Origin: Hymenobacter psychrophilus
GTDB taxonomy: Bacteria; Bacteroidota; Bacteroidia; Cytophagales; Hymenobacteraceae
DNA length: 64,000 nt
Direction of reading: 5' to 3'
Assembly (NCBI RefSeq): GCF_900107135.1
Contig: NZ_FNOV01000003.1
Coordinates: 186,001 to 250,000 of the forward strand
Shown here in pieces: positions 1 to 8,255 of the stretch; position 1 is the stretch's first letter; every line of letters starts with the position of its first letter. The notes below the pieces were generated by a model. That model did no database searches and was not told the DNA's origin. It was given only the letters and a program-made list of their open reading frames with translations. The translations under genes and the position numbers were made by a program.

Positions 1-902
1 AGCCGCCGCGAGAGCGAGAATCCATTGATGTCGCGGCGCTGCTCGAACTGTTCCAGGTCGTAGAGCGTGGTGTGCACCCGCTCGTACACCGAGCCCAGGG
101 TGCGGTAGGCCAGCCAGGGGCCCAGCACTAAGGCCAGCAGCAGCGCGGTCCCGAGCCAGAACTGGCGGCGCACCAGCAGCGCCAGCATCGCCTCTACCAA
201 GAGTAATAGATAGGCCGCTAATAGGCCCGTGCGGTAGGCCAATATGTGCAGCACTAGCACACATACCACCACACTCAGGCCCAGCGCCACCCGTAGCAGC
301 CGGGGCGCCAACGCCTGCCGGGCCATTCGAAAGCCGAAGTAGACCGCCAGTGCCAGCATCAGTCCGAAATGGATGTGGAAGATGCGCGTGACGGAGGGCA
401 GATTATGACCCAGCCGGAAGGCCTCGTTGGCAGCGGCCGGGTTGCGCAGGTACTGCCCCACAGTAGCCGCCCCAACAAGCGCTAGGCCCACTACAAACAG
501 GCTGCCCACCCCAAACCGCTGCCGGCCTGTGAGCGGCACGGCCAGCCCAAACACCAGCGGCACGCCCAGCCAGGGCAACTGCCGGAACAACTCGTGCCGC
601 CATACGGACCACTCGTGGGTATAAAGGCCGCTGAGCAGCAGCAGCGCGTAGAGACCGGCCGGGGCCCACACCGTGCGCAGCCGCAGCCACTGGGGCACCT
701 GTCGGCGCAAATCGGGATTGGCCAGCGCCGCTGCTACACCAGCCACCGGGGCCAGTGCCACCAGCGCCCGCGAAGCCAGCAGCCCCACCACGCCAGCCAC
801 GCAGGCCAGCAGCAGCAGGTACTGAGACAACCGGCCGGAACGCCACCAGCTTTTCCAACCAGTAGACTCAGGTATTGCGGAGATGGATGCGGAAACGGGC
901 AT
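1..902 (-). CDS. O-antigen ligase-like membrane protein (3' end outside window)
   Basis: An open frame runs from an ATG at 902 to the window edge, about 300 residues with no stop. It encodes a polytopic inner-membrane protein with many Leu-rich segments. The order of features fits the WaaL/Wzy O-antigen ligase superfamily: hydrophobic N-terminal half, an HxH element in 'RIFHIHFG', then 'LAYRTGLLAAYLLL', which resembles the family's S/T-R-x-G segment followed by a TM helix, and a periplasmic stretch rich in Tyr and Arg. Such enzymes transfer undecaprenyl-linked glycan to lipid A-core on the periplasmic face. It is last in a minus-strand run after GT2 and GT9 genes, 155 bp downstream, which supports an LPS role. 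A Wzy-type polymerase is the main alternative. The C-terminus is missing. Confidence 0.72.
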   Translation of the reverse strand, partial: MPVSASISAIPESTGWKSWWRSGRLSQYLLLLACVAGVVGLLASRALVALAPVAGVAAALANPDLRRQVPQWLRLRTVWAPAGLYALLLLSGLYTHEWSVWRHELFRQLPWLGVPLVFGLAVPLTGRQRFGVGSLFVVGLALVGAATVGQYLRNPAAANEAFRLGHNLPSVTRIFHIHFGLMLALAVYFGFRMARQALAPRLLRVALGLSVVVCVLVLHILAYRTGLLAAYLLLLVEAMLALLVRRQFWLGTALLLALVLGPWLAYRTLGSVYERVHTTLYDLEQFEQRRDINGFSLSRR

Positions 903-1057
903 TCGGTTTATTTGACGGACTGTGGGCCGGTGCGAAGACGCACTAGTTTGGAGCCTCATTGCTGAGCAATTCTACTGAACAGGTCAGGATCCGCAAAGAC
1001 GGGAAGCAAGGTATTGCGTTTCGTTGCCGATTGCCCAAACGGTCGGGCATACGCAGC

Positions 1058-2101
1058 TTACGAACCTAACGGCGGCAGCGGCTGCCATTGCTGCACGCGG
1101 GCCAACACCAGCGCCGGTTCTAGGGCTTTAATACAGGTACAGGTAGCGGGCTGGGCGCGGCAGTCCTGGCAGTCGGGCCGGTCGAAGACAAGGTATTCGG
1201 CATGAGGACCGAGCGGAGCCCAACGGCCGGGGTGCATGGGCCGAATGGGCGGGTAGATACCCAATACATGCCGGCCCAGCGCCGCAGCCAGATGGAGCGG
1301 GCCGGTACTGCCGGCTACCAAGCCGTCGGCGGCAGCCAGGAAGGCAAGGAACTCGGGTAGCGCCAACTGGCCGGTAAGGTCGGCGGCAAGGTACGCCTGG
1401 TGTTCGGTCAGCCACTCGCGCAGCTCCTCTCCTTCGATAGCCGTGCCCGAAATAAACACGCGGTGGCCGGCCTGTTGCAGCAGCCGGGCCAGCTGGCCGA
1501 AGTGTGGCAGGCCCCACTCGCGGGCGCTACCCCGGCTGCGGGGGTGCAGCACCACATTGAGCTGACCTGGCTGACGGCGGGCCAGCAACTCCTGCAACTC
1601 GGGGCGCAAGGGCACGGCGGGCATCAGCTTTACCAAAGTGGCTACTTCGGGCAATGGCAGCGGGTTAGCGTCGCCCAGTGGGGCCAGCAAGGCCAGGTTG
1701 AGTTGGCTTTCGTGCAGGGGCGAGTGGCGGCGGCTGAGCCGGACCAGGCGGTTGCAGGTGAGCCAGTGAAACCAGCGGTTGCGGGTACCGATGCGCACCT
1801 TAATACCCGCCAGCAGCGCCAGTCGGGCCAGGTCTTTGTTCGGAAAAACGTGCAGGATGGTATCGGCTCCGGCAGCGCGCAAGACGGCCACCTGCTGGTT
1901 GGGCGGCAACTGCTGCAACTCGTCGAGGCTCACGAAATCATCTATCCAGGGGCAAGCCTCCGCTACGGCGCGCGTGTAGTTGTGGCCCAGCAACAGCACC
2001 CGGCAGTCCGGAAACAGCTGTTTCAGCCGGCCAGCTACCGGCAGCGTCAGCACCACGTCGCCGATAGCGTCGGTGCGACTGATAAGGAAAGTACGGCTCA
2101 T
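1058..2101 (-). CDS. Glycosyltransferase family 9 (heptosyltransferase-like)
   Basis: The 347-residue product begins with 'ISRTDAIGDVVLTLP', the N-terminal loop typical of GT9 enzymes. In its C-terminal Rossmann half it has 'HPRSRGSAREWG' and then 'GSTGPLHLAAALG', the nucleotide-sugar-binding signature of the ADP-heptose:LPS heptosyltransferase family. The length is usual for the family. It is a cytoplasmic or membrane-associated enzyme that adds a sugar to the growing LPS core. Its ATG overlaps the stop of the upstream GT2 gene (ATGA, 2098-2101), so the two are translationally coupled. The donor sugar cannot be told from sequence. Family assignment is firm, substrate is open. Confidence 0.9.
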   Translation of the reverse strand: MSRTFLISRTDAIGDVVLTLPVAGRLKQLFPDCRVLLLGHNYTRAVAEACPWIDDFVSLDELQQLPPNQQVAVLRAAGADTILHVFPNKDLARLALLAGIKVRIGTRNRWFHWLTCNRLVRLSRRHSPLHESQLNLALLAPLGDANPLPLPEVATLVKLMPAVPLRPELQELLARRQPGQLNVVLHPRSRGSAREWGLPHFGQLARLLQQAGHRVFISGTAIEGEELREWLTEHQAYLAADLTGQLALPEFLAFLAAADGLVAGSTGPLHLAAALGRHVLGIYPPIRPMHPGRWAPLGPHAEYLVFDRPDCQDCRAQPATCTCIKALEPALVLARVQQWQPLPPLGS

Positions 2102-2862
2102 GTGGAAGGGCGGGTTTTAAGCTTAGCGAACTTCAGAAATACGCCCCAGGCCGAAATAGCGGCAATGCTCAACCCCGCGAATCCATCCCGAAAACCGCCC
2201 CGCAACACATAGCCGTGCACGAATTTCCAGAGGGGCTTCAATACCAGATGAAAGGCCGAAACCTGCCGCTTGTTCTTCAACCACAACTCCTCGGCGGCAA
2301 TGCTGGTGAAACGGTTGAGCTGCTGCACATGCTGCTCGACGGAGGTGTAGGAGTAATGCAGCGCGTCGCCGGCCAAGGGCTGCGGATCAGGCTGACCGGC
2401 GGCCAATTCGTAACGTTCGTGCAGCAACAGGCCCTGCCAGCTACCCAGGCGCCGGTCGTAGAGACGCAGCTTACGGTCGGGATACCAGCCGCCGTGGCGC
2501 ACCCAGTGGCCGCAGTAGCTGGTAAGGCGGGCCAGCGTGTAGCCCCCGCCCTGCCAGTTGTCCAGCGCCGCCGTTATGCTGGCTTGCAGTTCCGGGGTCA
2601 GCACTTCGTCGGCATCGAGCTGGAGCACATGCTCATGGCGGGCCTGGGCGGTGGCGTAGTTTTTCTGCTCGACGTAGCCCGCAAAGGCGTGCTGCACCAC
2701 CCGCGCCCCCAGCGACCGGCAGATTTCCACGGTGCGGTCGGTGGAGAAACTATCTACTACCAACAGTTCGGCGGCCACCGGGCGGGCGGCTTCGAGGCAG
2801 CGGGCAATGTTGGCTTCTTCGTTGAAGGTGATGATGACGACGGACAGCGGGGCAGCGGACAT
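2098..2862 (-). CDS. Glycosyltransferase family 2 (WaaE/KdtX-like)
   Basis: A 254-residue GT-A enzyme: 'SVVIITFNEEANIARCLE' at the N-terminus, 'LLVVDSFSTDRTVEIC', 'QKNYA' and the metal-binding 'LQLDADEVL' follow in the order seen in WaaE/KdtX-type LPS core glucosyltransferases. I chose the ATG at 2862 because the conserved fold begins within a few residues. An in-frame start 69 nt further upstream would add an unconserved basic leader. It heads the minus-strand LPS run (GT2, GT9, O-antigen ligase) and overlaps GT9 by 4 nt. It diverges from the SDR gene at 2951, so the 88-bp gap should hold both promoters. Confidence 0.88.
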   Translation of the reverse strand: MSAAPLSVVIITFNEEANIARCLEAARPVAAELLVVDSFSTDRTVEICRSLGARVVQHAFAGYVEQKNYATAQARHEHVLQLDADEVLTPELQASITAALDNWQGGGYTLARLTSYCGHWVRHGGWYPDRKLRLYDRRLGSWQGLLLHERYELAAGQPDPQPLAGDALHYSYTSVEQHVQQLNRFTSIAAEELWLKNKRQVSAFHLVLKPLWKFVHGYVLRGGFRDGFAGLSIAAISAWGVFLKFAKLKTRPST

Positions 2863-2950
2863 AGGCGGCAAATATCGGATGATTTGGGCGGTGATGGAAT
2901 GAACCGCTCCATAACGGACCCGTATAGCCAAGCAACCAATCCTTTACTTC

Positions 2951-3829
2951 ATGACTACTCTTATTTCCGAACAGATTGCCCTCGTAACGGGCGCTACTTC
3001 CGGCATTGGCAAAGTAACGGCGCGCGAGCTGGTACGCCGGGGCTACCACGTTATCCTGCTGGCCCGCAACGCTGCCAAGGCCGCCAAGGTGCGTCAGGAA
3101 TTTCAGCAACTCGCCGCCGCCGGGCAGCGGGTAGACGTGTTGCTGTGCGACATTTCCGACTTAAGCCAGGTGCGGCGGGCAGCCGAGGAGTTCATCCGGC
3201 GCTACCACCGCCTCGACGTACTCGTGAACAACGCCGGCCTCATCTTCGGCAAGGAGCGCGAAACTTCAGCTGAGGGCTACGAAATGACGCTGGCCACCAA
3301 TCACCTCGGCCCCTTCCTGCTTACCAGCCTGCTGCTACCGGCGCTGCAACAGAGCCAAGCGGGCCGCATCGTGAACGTGGCTTCCGAAGGCTACCGCATG
3401 GCGAAGCCGCAACTGGACGACCTCAACCAGGAAAGCGGCTACAGTGCGTGGCGGCAGTACGGCAACACGAAGCTCTACAACATCCTCTTCACCCAGGAGC
3501 TGGCCCGGCAACTGCGGGCGCGGGACATACCCAATATCTCCACCAACAGCCTGCACCCGGGCGTGGTGGCCAGCGGCTTCGGCTCGGCCTCGGGCGGCCT
3601 TACCAGCTGGCTTACGAGTTTAGCGGCCCCCTTGCTGCTCACCCCCGACGAAGGAGCCCGCACCAGCATCTTTCTGGCTACCGACCCCATTGGCGGGCAG
3701 GTTAGCGGCGGCTACTTCGACAAGCAGCAGGCCAAGCCGGTAAAGCATACGTTTACCGACCCCGCCAAAGCCCGGCAACTCTGGCAGGAAACCGAGCGGC
3801 TGGTGGGCCAGGAGTTTTTCGGGGAGTAA
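2951..3829 (+). CDS. Short-chain dehydrogenase/reductase
   Basis: Classical SDR fold, 292 residues. The cofactor motif 'TGATSGIGK' lies near residue 14, 'NNAG' follows, and the catalytic Ser in 'VNVASEGYRM' and the Y-x3-K pair in 'YGNTK' are all present, so the enzyme should be active. The basic residue after the second strand ('LLARN') suggests NADP preference. Overall it resembles the retinol dehydrogenase / WWOX-like branch often annotated only as oxidoreductase. It stands alone, divergent from the LPS genes, and is followed by a hairpin at 3855-3884. Substrate is unknown. Confidence 0.88.
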   Translation: MTTLISEQIALVTGATSGIGKVTARELVRRGYHVILLARNAAKAAKVRQEFQQLAAAGQRVDVLLCDISDLSQVRRAAEEFIRRYHRLDVLVNNAGLIFGKERETSAEGYEMTLATNHLGPFLLTSLLLPALQQSQAGRIVNVASEGYRMAKPQLDDLNQESGYSAWRQYGNTKLYNILFTQELARQLRARDIPNISTNSLHPGVVASGFGSASGGLTSWLTSLAAPLLLTPDEGARTSIFLATDPIGGQVSGGYFDKQQAKPVKHTFTDPAKARQLWQETERLVGQEFFGE

Positions 3830-3854
3830 GAACAAGAAGGCCTTATCCTCAGCG

Positions 3855-3884
3855 AAACGACCAGCTCTCAGGAGTTGGTCGTTT
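3855..3884 (+). terminator. Hairpin terminator after the SDR gene
   Basis: Arms 3855-3867 and 3872-3884 pair over 13 bp with one mismatch and a 4-nt loop, ending in TTT. It lies 26 bp after the SDR stop. Confidence 0.55.
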
Positions 3885-3938
3885 GCGTTGGAGCCGGTAC
3901 TTTGGTATGCTCTTGCTACTTCTTATTTGGCCCCCTGT

Positions 3939-5126
3939 ATGTCCAATGCTATTTCAGCTACTCAAACCACCTACAGCTATGGCACGGCCAAAGGCTGGCG
4001 AATTTTCATCTACCTGTTTGCTCCGTTGCTCGTGTTGCTCTTCCTTTCTGCGCCTTTCTGGCTTGGAGACGAGGGCTGGAATACTGGACTGGTTCTGCTG
4101 GCAGCGGCTTTCTGGGCTTTCGGGCTATTCTTCGTTTTCGCAGCTTACGAAACCTACAAGGGCCGCCATATTTTTTCTGACCAAAGCATTGTGTACGCCG
4201 GAGCCTTGCGGCGTAAGCAGATTCCGCTAGCGGGCGTTAAAGGCTACCGCACCGATGACAAGTACATCCATATACTTCCTAACTCGAAGCAATACCCGGG
4301 CATCCGCATCGGCTATACCAGTGAGGGATATGAGGAGATTCAGCGGTGGCTGGCCGACCGGTTTCCGGACCTGGATGTCCAGCAGCAACAGCAGGAAACC
4401 GAAGCGCTTCGGCAAGAAGTCGAATTCGGGCGCGACGAGTTGGAGCGGGAGGCCAACCTGGCCCGGGCCCGGCAAGTGAGCCGGGGGCTGAACATTGCGG
4501 GTTGGCTGGTGGGCGGCTGGCTTTTCTTTTTCCCCAAACCCTACGACTGGGCCGTAGCCGTGGCACTAGTCCTTCCACCCCTGGCCGCGCTGATCCTTTT
4601 CTGGCATCGTGGCCTGATTCGCCCCGATGAGCGTAAAGACAGCGCCTACCCGGCCCTGACCTCTGCGCTGTTTATACCGGGTATCGCGCTCCTACTCCGG
4701 ACGCTACTTGACTTCGAACTTCTCGCTTACCAACCGCTCTGGCCCTACGCCCTTGGGGCGGCACTGTTGCTGGCAACGGCCCTGCTCCTGGGCAGCCAGC
4801 GGTTTGTGCGCGCCAATCGGGCAAGCGTGCTGCTGACAATCGGAGCCGTTTCGCTGCTGTACGGCTACGCGGCTGCGGTGGCTACGAACTGTGTTTTCGA
4901 TACTTCCGGGGTGCAGGTGTATTCCGTGCCAGTGCTCGACAAGCATTTCACATCCGGTAAATCGAGCACCTACAACCTCAACGTGGGTCCCTGGGGGCCT
5001 CGTCCGCAACCCGACGATGTAACGGTAACCCAGGATTTCTACGAGCAAACAGCCGTGGGCGACTCCGTCCGCGTGTACCGGCTGTCCGGCCAGTTGGGAG
5101 CCAGCTGGTTTACTACGGGCGAATAG
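3939..5126 (+). CDS. Membrane protein with PH-like domain, function unknown
   Basis: A 395-residue protein. Two TM helices near residues 20-75 are followed by a soluble segment ('GRHIFSDQSIVYAG...IPLAGVKGYRTDDKYIHI') with the strand pattern of bacterial PH (bPH2) domains. Next come a Gln/Glu-rich coiled stretch (about 150-185), at least four more TM helices and a C-terminal soluble part of about 90 residues. I chose the ATG at 3939 ('MSNAISATQ'); an in-frame start 51 nt upstream would put an extra hydrophobic run before the first polar segment. It is followed by a strong hairpin at 5153-5179. I do not recognise a family beyond the PH-like part and suggest no function. Confidence 0.6.
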   Translation: MSNAISATQTTYSYGTAKGWRIFIYLFAPLLVLLFLSAPFWLGDEGWNTGLVLLAAAFWAFGLFFVFAAYETYKGRHIFSDQSIVYAGALRRKQIPLAGVKGYRTDDKYIHILPNSKQYPGIRIGYTSEGYEEIQRWLADRFPDLDVQQQQQETEALRQEVEFGRDELEREANLARARQVSRGLNIAGWLVGGWLFFFPKPYDWAVAVALVLPPLAALILFWHRGLIRPDERKDSAYPALTSALFIPGIALLLRTLLDFELLAYQPLWPYALGAALLLATALLLGSQRFVRANRASVLLTIGAVSLLYGYAAAVATNCVFDTSGVQVYSVPVLDKHFTSGKSSTYNLNVGPWGPRPQPDDVTVTQDFYEQTAVGDSVRVYRLSGQLGASWFTTGE

Positions 5127-5152
5127 GCTGCTAGCTGACCGAACATAAAAAA

Positions 5153-5179
5153 CCCCGCCCGGCGCAGTGCCGGGCGGGG
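5153..5179. terminator. Bidirectional terminator between convergent genes
   Basis: A perfect 11-bp GC-rich stem (5153-5163 with 5169-5179) with a 5-nt loop has an A-run before and a T-run after. It therefore works for both the plus-strand membrane gene and the minus-strand ahcY. Confidence 0.9.
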
Positions 5180-5208
5180 TTTTTAGCTTCCAGGAAAATC
5201 CGGATGGC

Positions 5209-6531
5209 CTAGTAACGGTACAGGTCCGATTTGAACGGGCCTTCCACGTCTACGCCAATGTACTTGGCCTGGTGAGGGTTCAACTCCTCCAGTTCGACGC
5301 CAATTTTGGCGAGGTGCAGGCGGGCTACTTTCTCATCGAGGTGCTTGGGCAGGGTGTACACCTGGTTTTCGTACTGGTCGGCATTCTGCCACAACTCCAG
5401 TTGGGCCAGCACTTGGTTGGTGAACGAGTTCGACATCACGAACGAAGGGTGGCCGGTGGCACAACCCAAGTTTACGAGACGACCTTCGGCCAGCACGATG
5501 ATTTCTTTGCCGTCGATGGTATAGAGGTCCACCTGGGGCTTAATCGTGTCCTTGGTGTCGCCGTAGTTGTTGTTCAGCCACGCCATGTCAATCTCATCAT
5601 CGAAGTGACCGATGTTGCAGACAATGGCCTTGTCCTTGAGGGCGCGGAACGAAGCTTCGGTGATGATGTCGCAGTTGCCGGTGGCGGTTACCACAATGTC
5701 GGCTTCCTTGATGGCATTCTCCATTTTCTTCACCGCGTAGCCGTCCATGGCAGCCTGCAGGGCGCAGATGGGGTCGATTTCGGTTACGATAACACGGGCA
5801 CCGGCACCACGCAGCGAAGCGGCCGTACCTTTTCCTACGTCGCCGTAACCAGCTACTACGGCAATTTTACCAGCCATCATCACGTCGGTTGCCCGGCGGA
5901 TAGCATCTACGGCCGACTCTTTGCAGCCGTACTTGTTATCGAACTTCGATTTGGTAACCGAGTCGTTGATGTTGAATGCGGGCATTGGCAGCGTGCCGGC
6001 TTTCACGCGGTCGAGCAGGCGCAGTACACCGGTCGTCGTTTCCTCCGACAGACCTTTGATGCCAGCGGCCAGTTCGGGGAACTGGTTGAGCACCATGTTG
6101 GTCAGGTCGCCACCGTCGTCGAGAATCATGTTCAGCGGCTCGCGCTTTTCACCGAAAAACAGCGTCTGCTCGATGCACCAGTTGAATTCTTCCTCCGTCA
6201 TGCCCTTCCAGGCGTACACCGGGATACCAGCAGCAGCAATTGCCGCGGCAGCGTGGTCCTGGGTCGAGAAGATGTTGCACGACGACCACGTAACGTCGGC
6301 GCCAAGGGCGATGAGCGTCTCGATGAGCACGGCCGTCTGAATCGTCATGTGCAGGCAGCCGGCCACGCGGGCACCCTTGAGGGGCTGGCTGGCGCCGTAC
6401 TCCTCACGCAGGGCCATCAGGCCGGGCATTTCAGCCTCGGCCAGGCGGATTTCCTTGCGGCCCCACTCAGCGAGGCTCATGTCTTTTACTTTATAGGGCA
6501 CGTAGGCCGTCGTCGTCTTGGTCTCTACCAT
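5209..6531 (-). CDS. ahcY: Adenosylhomocysteinase (S-adenosyl-L-homocysteine hydrolase)
   Basis: A 440-residue cytoplasmic NAD-dependent enzyme that splits S-adenosylhomocysteine to adenosine and homocysteine, relieving product inhibition of methyltransferases. Diagnostic segments are '[16 protein letters not shown]', '[16 protein letters not shown]', the NAD-binding '[11 protein letters not shown]' and the C-terminal 'YRY'. The lysine and tyrosine before the end fit the family's C-terminal arm that reaches the partner subunit. Length is standard for the shorter bacterial form. A TATTTTTG box at 6560-6567 gives a leader of about 25 nt. It is monocistronic. metK, the other half of the SAM cycle, lies 30 kb away. 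Confidence 0.97.
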   Translation of the reverse strand: MVETKTTTAYVPYKVKDMSLAEWGRKEIRLAEAEMPGLMALREEYGASQPLKGARVAGCLHMTIQTAVLIETLIALGADVTWSSCNIFSTQDHAAAAIAAAGIPVYAWKGMTEEEFNWCIEQTLFFGEKREPLNMILDDGGDLTNMVLNQFPELAAGIKGLSEETTTGVLRLLDRVKAGTLPMPAFNINDSVTKSKFDNKYGCKESAVDAIRRATDVMMAGKIAVVAGYGDVGKGTAASLRGAGARVIVTEIDPICALQAAMDGYAVKKMENAIKEADIVVTATGNCDIITEASFRALKDKAIVCNIGHFDDEIDMAWLNNNYGDTKDTIKPQVDLYTIDGKEIIVLAEGRLVNLGCATGHPSFVMSNSFTNQVLAQLELWQNADQYENQVYTLPKHLDEKVARLHLAKIGVELEELNPHQAKYIGVDVEGPFKSDLYRY

Positions 6532-6559
6532 GATATATTGGGGTTTGAGAAGTCAACCG

Positions 6560-6567
6560 CAAAAATA
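6560..6567 (-). promoter_or_regulatory. ahcY promoter -7 box (TATTTTTG)
   Basis: Matches the Bacteroidota TAnnTTTG element on the minus strand, 29 nt before the ahcY ATG. I see no clean -33 TTG at 19-nt spacing. Confidence 0.55.
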
Positions 6568-6609
6568 CGAAAAAGTTAGGGCGGCCTTTCTATATAGTCG
6601 TAAACAAGT

Positions 6610-6641
6610 AGCGCCTACCCTCTTACCGGAGGGCAGGCGCT
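6610..6641 (-). terminator. Terminator of the DUF4397 gene, or shared hairpin
   Basis: 13-bp arms 6610-6622 and 6629-6641 with one mismatch. They lie just past the stop (6669) of the minus-strand lipoprotein gene and upstream of ahcY. Confidence 0.65.
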
Positions 6642-6668
6642 GCTGTTTAATGACCAAACGGCCGCTAG

Positions 6669-7412
6669 CTAGTTGTTGGCAATTACAACGGCTTTAGCCT
6701 GCAGGTTGGTGTCGAAGCTGCTGGTCAGACCACGCACCACAATGGTGTAGATTTTTCCGGCTTCGTAGTTTTTAGTGGCCGTAGAAGCACCGGTGCCGGT
6801 ACCGTCGCCCACGGTTACCACTGGCAACGAAGGCGTTCCGGTAGTCACCACCAGGTTGTAGCTGCCGGCCGGAATGCTGGCAAAAGCCGAGGCTTGTTTG
6901 AAGGCAGCAATCGCACCGGGTACGTCCGTGGTACCGGCTACGGTAACCTGGGAAAGCTTAACGGGCGACGGGCCATCGGGAATCAGGTGCACGACCCGCA
7001 CTTTAGCCTGCCCGGCGGCCGGCGCTGTCAGGTCATCGGGGAATGCCAACAGGCCCACCGTGGTGGCGGTAGGCGCATACGCAAAGGCCGAATAATTCTG
7101 GCCGTCGGTTACGGTTATGGTTTCGGTGGCGGCTGTTGCGTTCGAGCTGGCGACACTAATTTTTACAACGGGAGAACCCGCATTTACGGCTAGATAGCCG
7201 GTGCTTTGGCCATAGTTGAGCTGCTGGCCGACAGCCACATCATTTACCAGCACTTTCACCGGTACATTGGCCGAAGCCGCAGCGTGCGAAAATAGCACCC
7301 GGCCTTGCTGGGGTGCGGGGTCTTCGTCATCGTTGCTGCAGGCCGAGAAAGCCAGCATGGCGGGCAGCGCGGCCAACAGAGCAACGGGGCGGATAGAAGA
7401 AAACAGGTTCAT
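6669..7412 (-). CDS. DUF4397 lipoprotein
   Basis: A 247-residue exported lipoprotein. The signal sequence ends in the lipobox 'AFSACSNDD', and the acidic residues right after the cysteine resemble surface-export signals known in Bacteroidota. Two Ig-like DUF4397 repeats follow: 'RVLFSHAAASANVPVKVLVND' type starts, and 'VRVVHLIPDGPSPVKL' for the second. I chose the ATG at 7412 because it gives a clean signal peptide; the frame stays open for 207 nt upstream but that part is basic and unconserved. It is divergent from the gene at 7566. A cell-surface adhesion or structural role is likely but not shown. Confidence 0.8.
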   Translation of the reverse strand: MNLFSSIRPVALLAALPAMLAFSACSNDDEDPAPQQGRVLFSHAAASANVPVKVLVNDVAVGQQLNYGQSTGYLAVNAGSPVVKISVASSNATAATETITVTDGQNYSAFAYAPTATTVGLLAFPDDLTAPAAGQAKVRVVHLIPDGPSPVKLSQVTVAGTTDVPGAIAAFKQASAFASIPAGSYNLVVTTGTPSLPVVTVGDGTGTGASTATKNYEAGKIYTIVVRGLTSSFDTNLQAKAVVIANN

Positions 7413-7552
7413 AGGAAAGCAAGAAGAAAGGGTGGCTTGAATGGCAGACCAACGAAGCCCAACTGCTTTTTGTTGGCTAACCCCTGATTTTTTCCTCGAT
7501 GAATTGCACTTTTTTCCCGTCGAAGGCCTTAGCAAGCCCACCGCCTTCATCG

Positions 7553-7560
7553 TAGCTTTG
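7553..7560 (+). promoter_or_regulatory. -7 box (TAGCTTTG) directly before the ATG at 7566
   Basis: TAnnTTTG element ending 5 nt before the start codon, so the transcript probably starts at or next to the ATG. Confidence 0.5.
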
Positions 7561-7565
7561 TTCCT

Positions 7566-8204
7566 ATGATTTATCACCGCTCTTCTGTTTGTTCTTGTGC
7601 GCTGCGCGTGTTCGGGCACGCCCTTTTGGTAGTGCTATGCTGGGCTGGTTTGGGCCAGCAGGCGCAAGCCCAGCAGGTGCCAACCACCGCCGGAGCCATC
7701 CGCCTGTCGCCCGAAGACCAGCAGCGCGGCCTGAACGGGGTGCAGAAGAACTTTTACTTCACCCTGGCCCAGCGCCCAACCGAGGCAGACTACCAGAATG
7801 CCGGCTTTTTCGGGCAGCGCCTGCGTCCTTACCTGGCGGGCGAGCCCGATGCCCTGGCCGCGCTCAACCGCTACCGGCGCCAGAAAACGTTGTTTCTGGC
7901 CGAGCGGGTGATATTTGTGGGAACCGTGGGTCTCTATGGCCAGCAGGTGCTGTCGGCTCCCGACCGGCAACAGTATTTCAACAACACCCAGAAGGTGGCT
8001 ATTGGGGTGGCGGCGGCCAGTCTGCTGAGCAACATTTTTGTTTCGCGCAATACCAACACCCATTTCCAGCGGGCTGTAGAGGCGCACAACGCCGGCCGCA
8101 CTGCCAGTGGCACCAGCTTGCTGCAGCAACTGCGCCCCACTTCGGTTGGTTTGGCCGCCAGCGCTACTGGCCGCCCCATGCTGGCGTTGGGCTGGCAGCT
8201 CTAA
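7566..8204 (+). CDS. Exported protein of unknown function
   Basis: A 212-residue product with a long signal peptide (hydrophobic core about 18-30, cleavage after 'QAQA'). The mature part has a charged stretch ('SPEDQQRGLNGVQKNFYF') and two weakly hydrophobic segments, 'RVIFVGTVGLYG' and 'VAIGVAAASLLSNIF', which could be beta-barrel or TM. I recognise no family. The promoter box ends 5 nt before the ATG, and the next gene shows the same arrangement. It lies in the envelope by signal peptide alone. Confidence 0.65.
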   Translation: MIYHRSSVCSCALRVFGHALLVVLCWAGLGQQAQAQQVPTTAGAIRLSPEDQQRGLNGVQKNFYFTLAQRPTEADYQNAGFFGQRLRPYLAGEPDALAALNRYRRQKTLFLAERVIFVGTVGLYGQQVLSAPDRQQYFNNTQKVAIGVAAASLLSNIFVSRNTNTHFQRAVEAHNAGRTASGTSLLQQLRPTSVGLAASATGRPMLALGWQL

Positions 8205-8243
8205 GCCAACCGCCTTCCTCTACCAGCTCCAGCCGAAAGCTTG

Positions 8244-8251
8244 TAGTTTTG
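8244..8251 (+). promoter_or_regulatory. -7 box (TAGTTTTG) directly before the ATG at 8256
   Basis: TAnnTTTG element 4 nt before the start codon; predicts a leaderless or nearly leaderless message. Confidence 0.5.
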
Positions 8252-8255
8252 CCCC

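Noticed and set aside
5167..6579. 470-codon open frame on the plus strand opposite ahcY
   Set aside because: It is fully antisense to a firmly identified enzyme. The frame is open because of GC-rich codon use; its translation shows no motif.
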